This document shows, in pieces, positions 6,828 through 7,961 of a stretch of 7,961 bases of DNA. The notes below the pieces were generated by a model, which worked only from the letters and a program-made list of their open reading frames with translations, was not told the DNA's origin and searched no databases. The stretch is from an uncultured Collinsella sp. (GTDB taxonomy: Bacteria > Actinomycetota > Coriobacteriia > Coriobacteriales > Coriobacteriaceae): the NCBI GenBank assembly GCA_934655835.1, contig CAKUHM010000058.1:1-7961 (forward strand), in the 5' to 3' direction. The translations under genes and the position numbers were made by a program. Every line of letters starts with the position of its first letter. The first letter of the stretch is position 1.

Positions 6828-7382
6828 TTACTCATCAAGCTTGAGATTCTTTAATGCTGCAAATGGATTTTCCGTGGCTTCGGCCCATTCGGCCTCTGCC
6901 TGGGCAGCGCAATCGCATTGCTCGACGTTGAGATTACCACCGCAGACCGGGCAAAGACCGCGGCAATCGGGCTTGCAGAGAACCACGAAAGGAGTATCCA
7001 TGACGACCGCGTCGTTGATGGGCTCGCCCAGATCGACGATGCGATCCTCGCCCAGTAGCTCGTAGCCGTCCTCGTAGGCCTCGGGATCCTCGGGCTCGTT
7101 AAAGAGGTAGAACTCCTCGATCTCGCCGGCAATGTCAAACGAAGCGGGCTCCAGGCAGCGATCGCACTCGCCGGTAGCGTGCGCGCGGACCATGCCCGTG
7201 AGCAGAACACCGGTACCGGCATTGGTAAAGACCACGTCAAAGTCAATACCATCCTGTAGCTGGTACTCCTTCTCGCCCACCGTGTAGGTGGTCACATCGA
7301 CCTTACCGGTCAGCGGATACGAGTCTCCGGGAAACTCGAGCTGCTCGGAAAGGTCGACGGTAACACTCGGGAACTCAGCCAT
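6828..7382 (-). CDS. yceD: DUF177/YceD-family protein, large-subunit rRNA accumulation factor
   Basis: The 184-residue product belongs to the DUF177 (YceD) family, whose members are encoded next to rpmF in most bacteria and are linked to 23S rRNA accumulation. Evidence: GECDRCLEP (71-79) and a C-terminal cysteine cluster, CKPDC (136-140) then GLCPVCG (142-148) with Cys156 and Cys158, matching the family pattern C-x3-C-x-GLCP-x-CG-x-NLN-x3-C-x-C. An acidic stretch (about 88-113) separates the two parts. The cysteines suggest a metal site, which is inferred. The start ATG at 7382-7380 overlaps the previous gene's stop as TAATG and has no clear ribosome binding site; longer in-frame starts upstream lack family-like sequence. 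Translation is therefore probably coupled to the gene before. The exact biochemical role is not known from the sequence. Confidence 0.9.
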   Translation of the reverse strand: MAEFPSVTVDLSEQLEFPGDSYPLTGKVDVTTYTVGEKEYQLQDGIDFDVVFTNAGTGVLLTGMVRAHATGECDRCLEPASFDIAGEIEEFYLFNEPEDPEAYEDGYELLGEDRIVDLGEPINDAVVMDTPFVVLCKPDCRGLCPVCGGNLNVEQCDCAAQAEAEWAEATENPFAALKNLKLDE

Positions 7383-7879
7383 TACCACTGACCGTTCTGC
7401 TGGGCGGCACCCTCGTTGAGCTGCTGACGGCAACGGGTGACGGTGCCGGTCAAGCTCTTAAGGTTCTCCTCCAGGTGCGTAAAGACCTGCTCGGCATAGT
7501 CCTCGGCGGCATAACGCGTCTCGCGCTCGTACTGCTGGGCACGGTCGCGGATATCATCGGCCTGCTGCTGCGCTAGGCGGACAATTTCCTGCTCACCGGC
7601 GATGGTGAGGGCCTGCTGCTGAGCGTCGGCGATGATGGAATCGGCCTGAGCGGCGGCGGAAGCCATAAGCTCCTCGCGCTCCTTGAGGATACGGCGGGAC
7701 TTCTGCCACTCCTCGGGATAGCTCATGCGGATCTCGTCGAGGATGTTAAAGAAGACGTCGGCGTCGATAACCTTCATCTGGGCGTTCTTGCCGAACGGCG
7801 TCTTAGCCTCTTCGATGAGCCCCTCGAGCTCGTCGACAAGACTCACAATCCTGTCGCCAGGAAAATTCTCGCCCGGCAT
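7382..7879 (-). CDS. SepIVA-like/DivIVA-type coiled-coil protein
   Basis: The 165-residue product has a small N-terminal segment (about 11-30, RIVSLVDELEGLIEEAK), a middle region around DVFFNILDEIRMSYPEEW (41-58), and a long Ala/Gln/Glu-rich coiled coil (about 60-155) with repeated AQADSIIADAQQQA-type steps. It carries no signal peptide or membrane segment. From memory, this layout follows mycobacterial SepIVA (Rv2927c), a septal-growth protein encoded directly before the DUF177 gene: the LDELV/EEA start, a LLDDI-like helix followed by Pro-Glu, then ADS/ADA coiled coil and a final RCRQQL end. Here it is about 80 residues shorter. Such proteins are often labelled ATP synthase subunit B-like, but the lack of a membrane anchor argues against that. 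The start ATG at 7879 is chosen because AAAGGAG lies 5 bases upstream; an upstream ATG (7903) has none. The orthology claim is inference. Confidence 0.7.
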   Translation of the reverse strand: MPGENFPGDRIVSLVDELEGLIEEAKTPFGKNAQMKVIDADVFFNILDEIRMSYPEEWQKSRRILKEREELMASAAAQADSIIADAQQQALTIAGEQEIVRLAQQQADDIRDRAQQYERETRYAAEDYAEQVFTHLEENLKSLTGTVTRCRQQLNEGAAQQNGQW

Positions 7880-7884
7880 CCGGT

Positions 7885-7891
7885 CTCCTTT
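7885..7891 (-). promoter_or_regulatory. Ribosome binding site of the SepIVA-like gene
   Basis: AAAGGAG on the minus strand, 5 bases before the ATG at 7879. It decides between this start and the ATG codons at 7903 and 7894, which lie before or within this site. Confidence 0.8.
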
Positions 7892-7914
7892 CATAGGTAA
7901 CATATCATCGTGCT

Positions 7915-7943
7915 AGTTTACCACATGCCACCAGGCAATAAAA
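7915..7943 (-). promoter_or_regulatory. Weak promoter candidate at the head of the cluster
   Basis: On the minus strand TAAACT (7920-7915) could be a -10 box about 36 bases before the start codon, with the AT-rich TTTTAT 17 bases upstream standing in for a poor -35. An inverted repeat TGCC-tggt-GGCA (7926-7937) lies in the spacer. Position fits a promoter for this cluster, but the match to consensus is weak. Confidence 0.25.
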
Positions 7944-7961
7944 AACGTCACGAAAAGCGAT
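7940..7961 (-). terminator. Possible right arm and T-tract of an upstream terminator (cut by the window edge)
   Basis: On the minus strand ATCGCTTTTCGTGACG runs into six T residues. This looks like the 3' arm of an intrinsic terminator for the preceding gene, but the matching left arm would lie beyond the window and cannot be checked. Confidence 0.25.

Noticed and set aside
1..7961. CRISPR array, tRNA, insertion sequence or defence gene
   Set aside because: No direct repeats with spacers, no tRNA-like fold, no transposase or terminal inverted repeats; all coding space is assigned to housekeeping families.

Overview
All genes in this window lie on the minus strand, so the map reads right to left. 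It is a dense, high-GC housekeeping cluster of eight genes: a SepIVA-like coiled-coil gene, a DUF177/YceD gene, rpmF, plsX, acpP, rnc, smc and the first 278 codons of ftsY, which runs off the left edge. The order resembles the Firmicutes plsX-(fab)-acpP-rnc-smc-ftsY block and the mycobacterial sepIVA-DUF177-rnc-(fpg)-smc-ftsY block. High GC, a SepIVA-type gene at the head and rpmF/plsX/acpP in the middle suggest an actinobacterium. My best guess is Coriobacteriia, possibly Collinsella or a relative; this rests on gene order and protein style, not on a search.

Region by region: 7880-7961 is a short leader with a weak promoter candidate and what may be the tail of an upstream terminator. At 7879-6828 the SepIVA-like gene and yceD overlap at TAATG. 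At 6763-6584 is rpmF, with its own good ribosome binding site. At 6583-6497 a run of inverted repeats ends in a strong intrinsic terminator just before the plsX ribosome binding site. At 6496-5477 is plsX, followed by a 124-base gap holding a GC-rich hairpin. At 5352-1 acpP, rnc, smc and ftsY are separated by 3, 10 and -1 bases, as expected of one polycistronic unit. No gene-free stretch exceeds about 125 bases.

The genes serve several systems: envelope and septum (SepIVA-like), ribosome production (YceD, L32), phospholipid synthesis (PlsX, ACP), RNA processing (RNase III), chromosome organisation (SMC) and membrane protein targeting (FtsY). I see no mobile element, CRISPR array, tRNA, rRNA or defence system, and no evidence for a wholly new system. 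The points worth a second look are the SepIVA-like protein, the rpmF/plsX terminator, and two Asp-to-Asn changes at highly conserved positions in the adjacent genes rnc and acpP.
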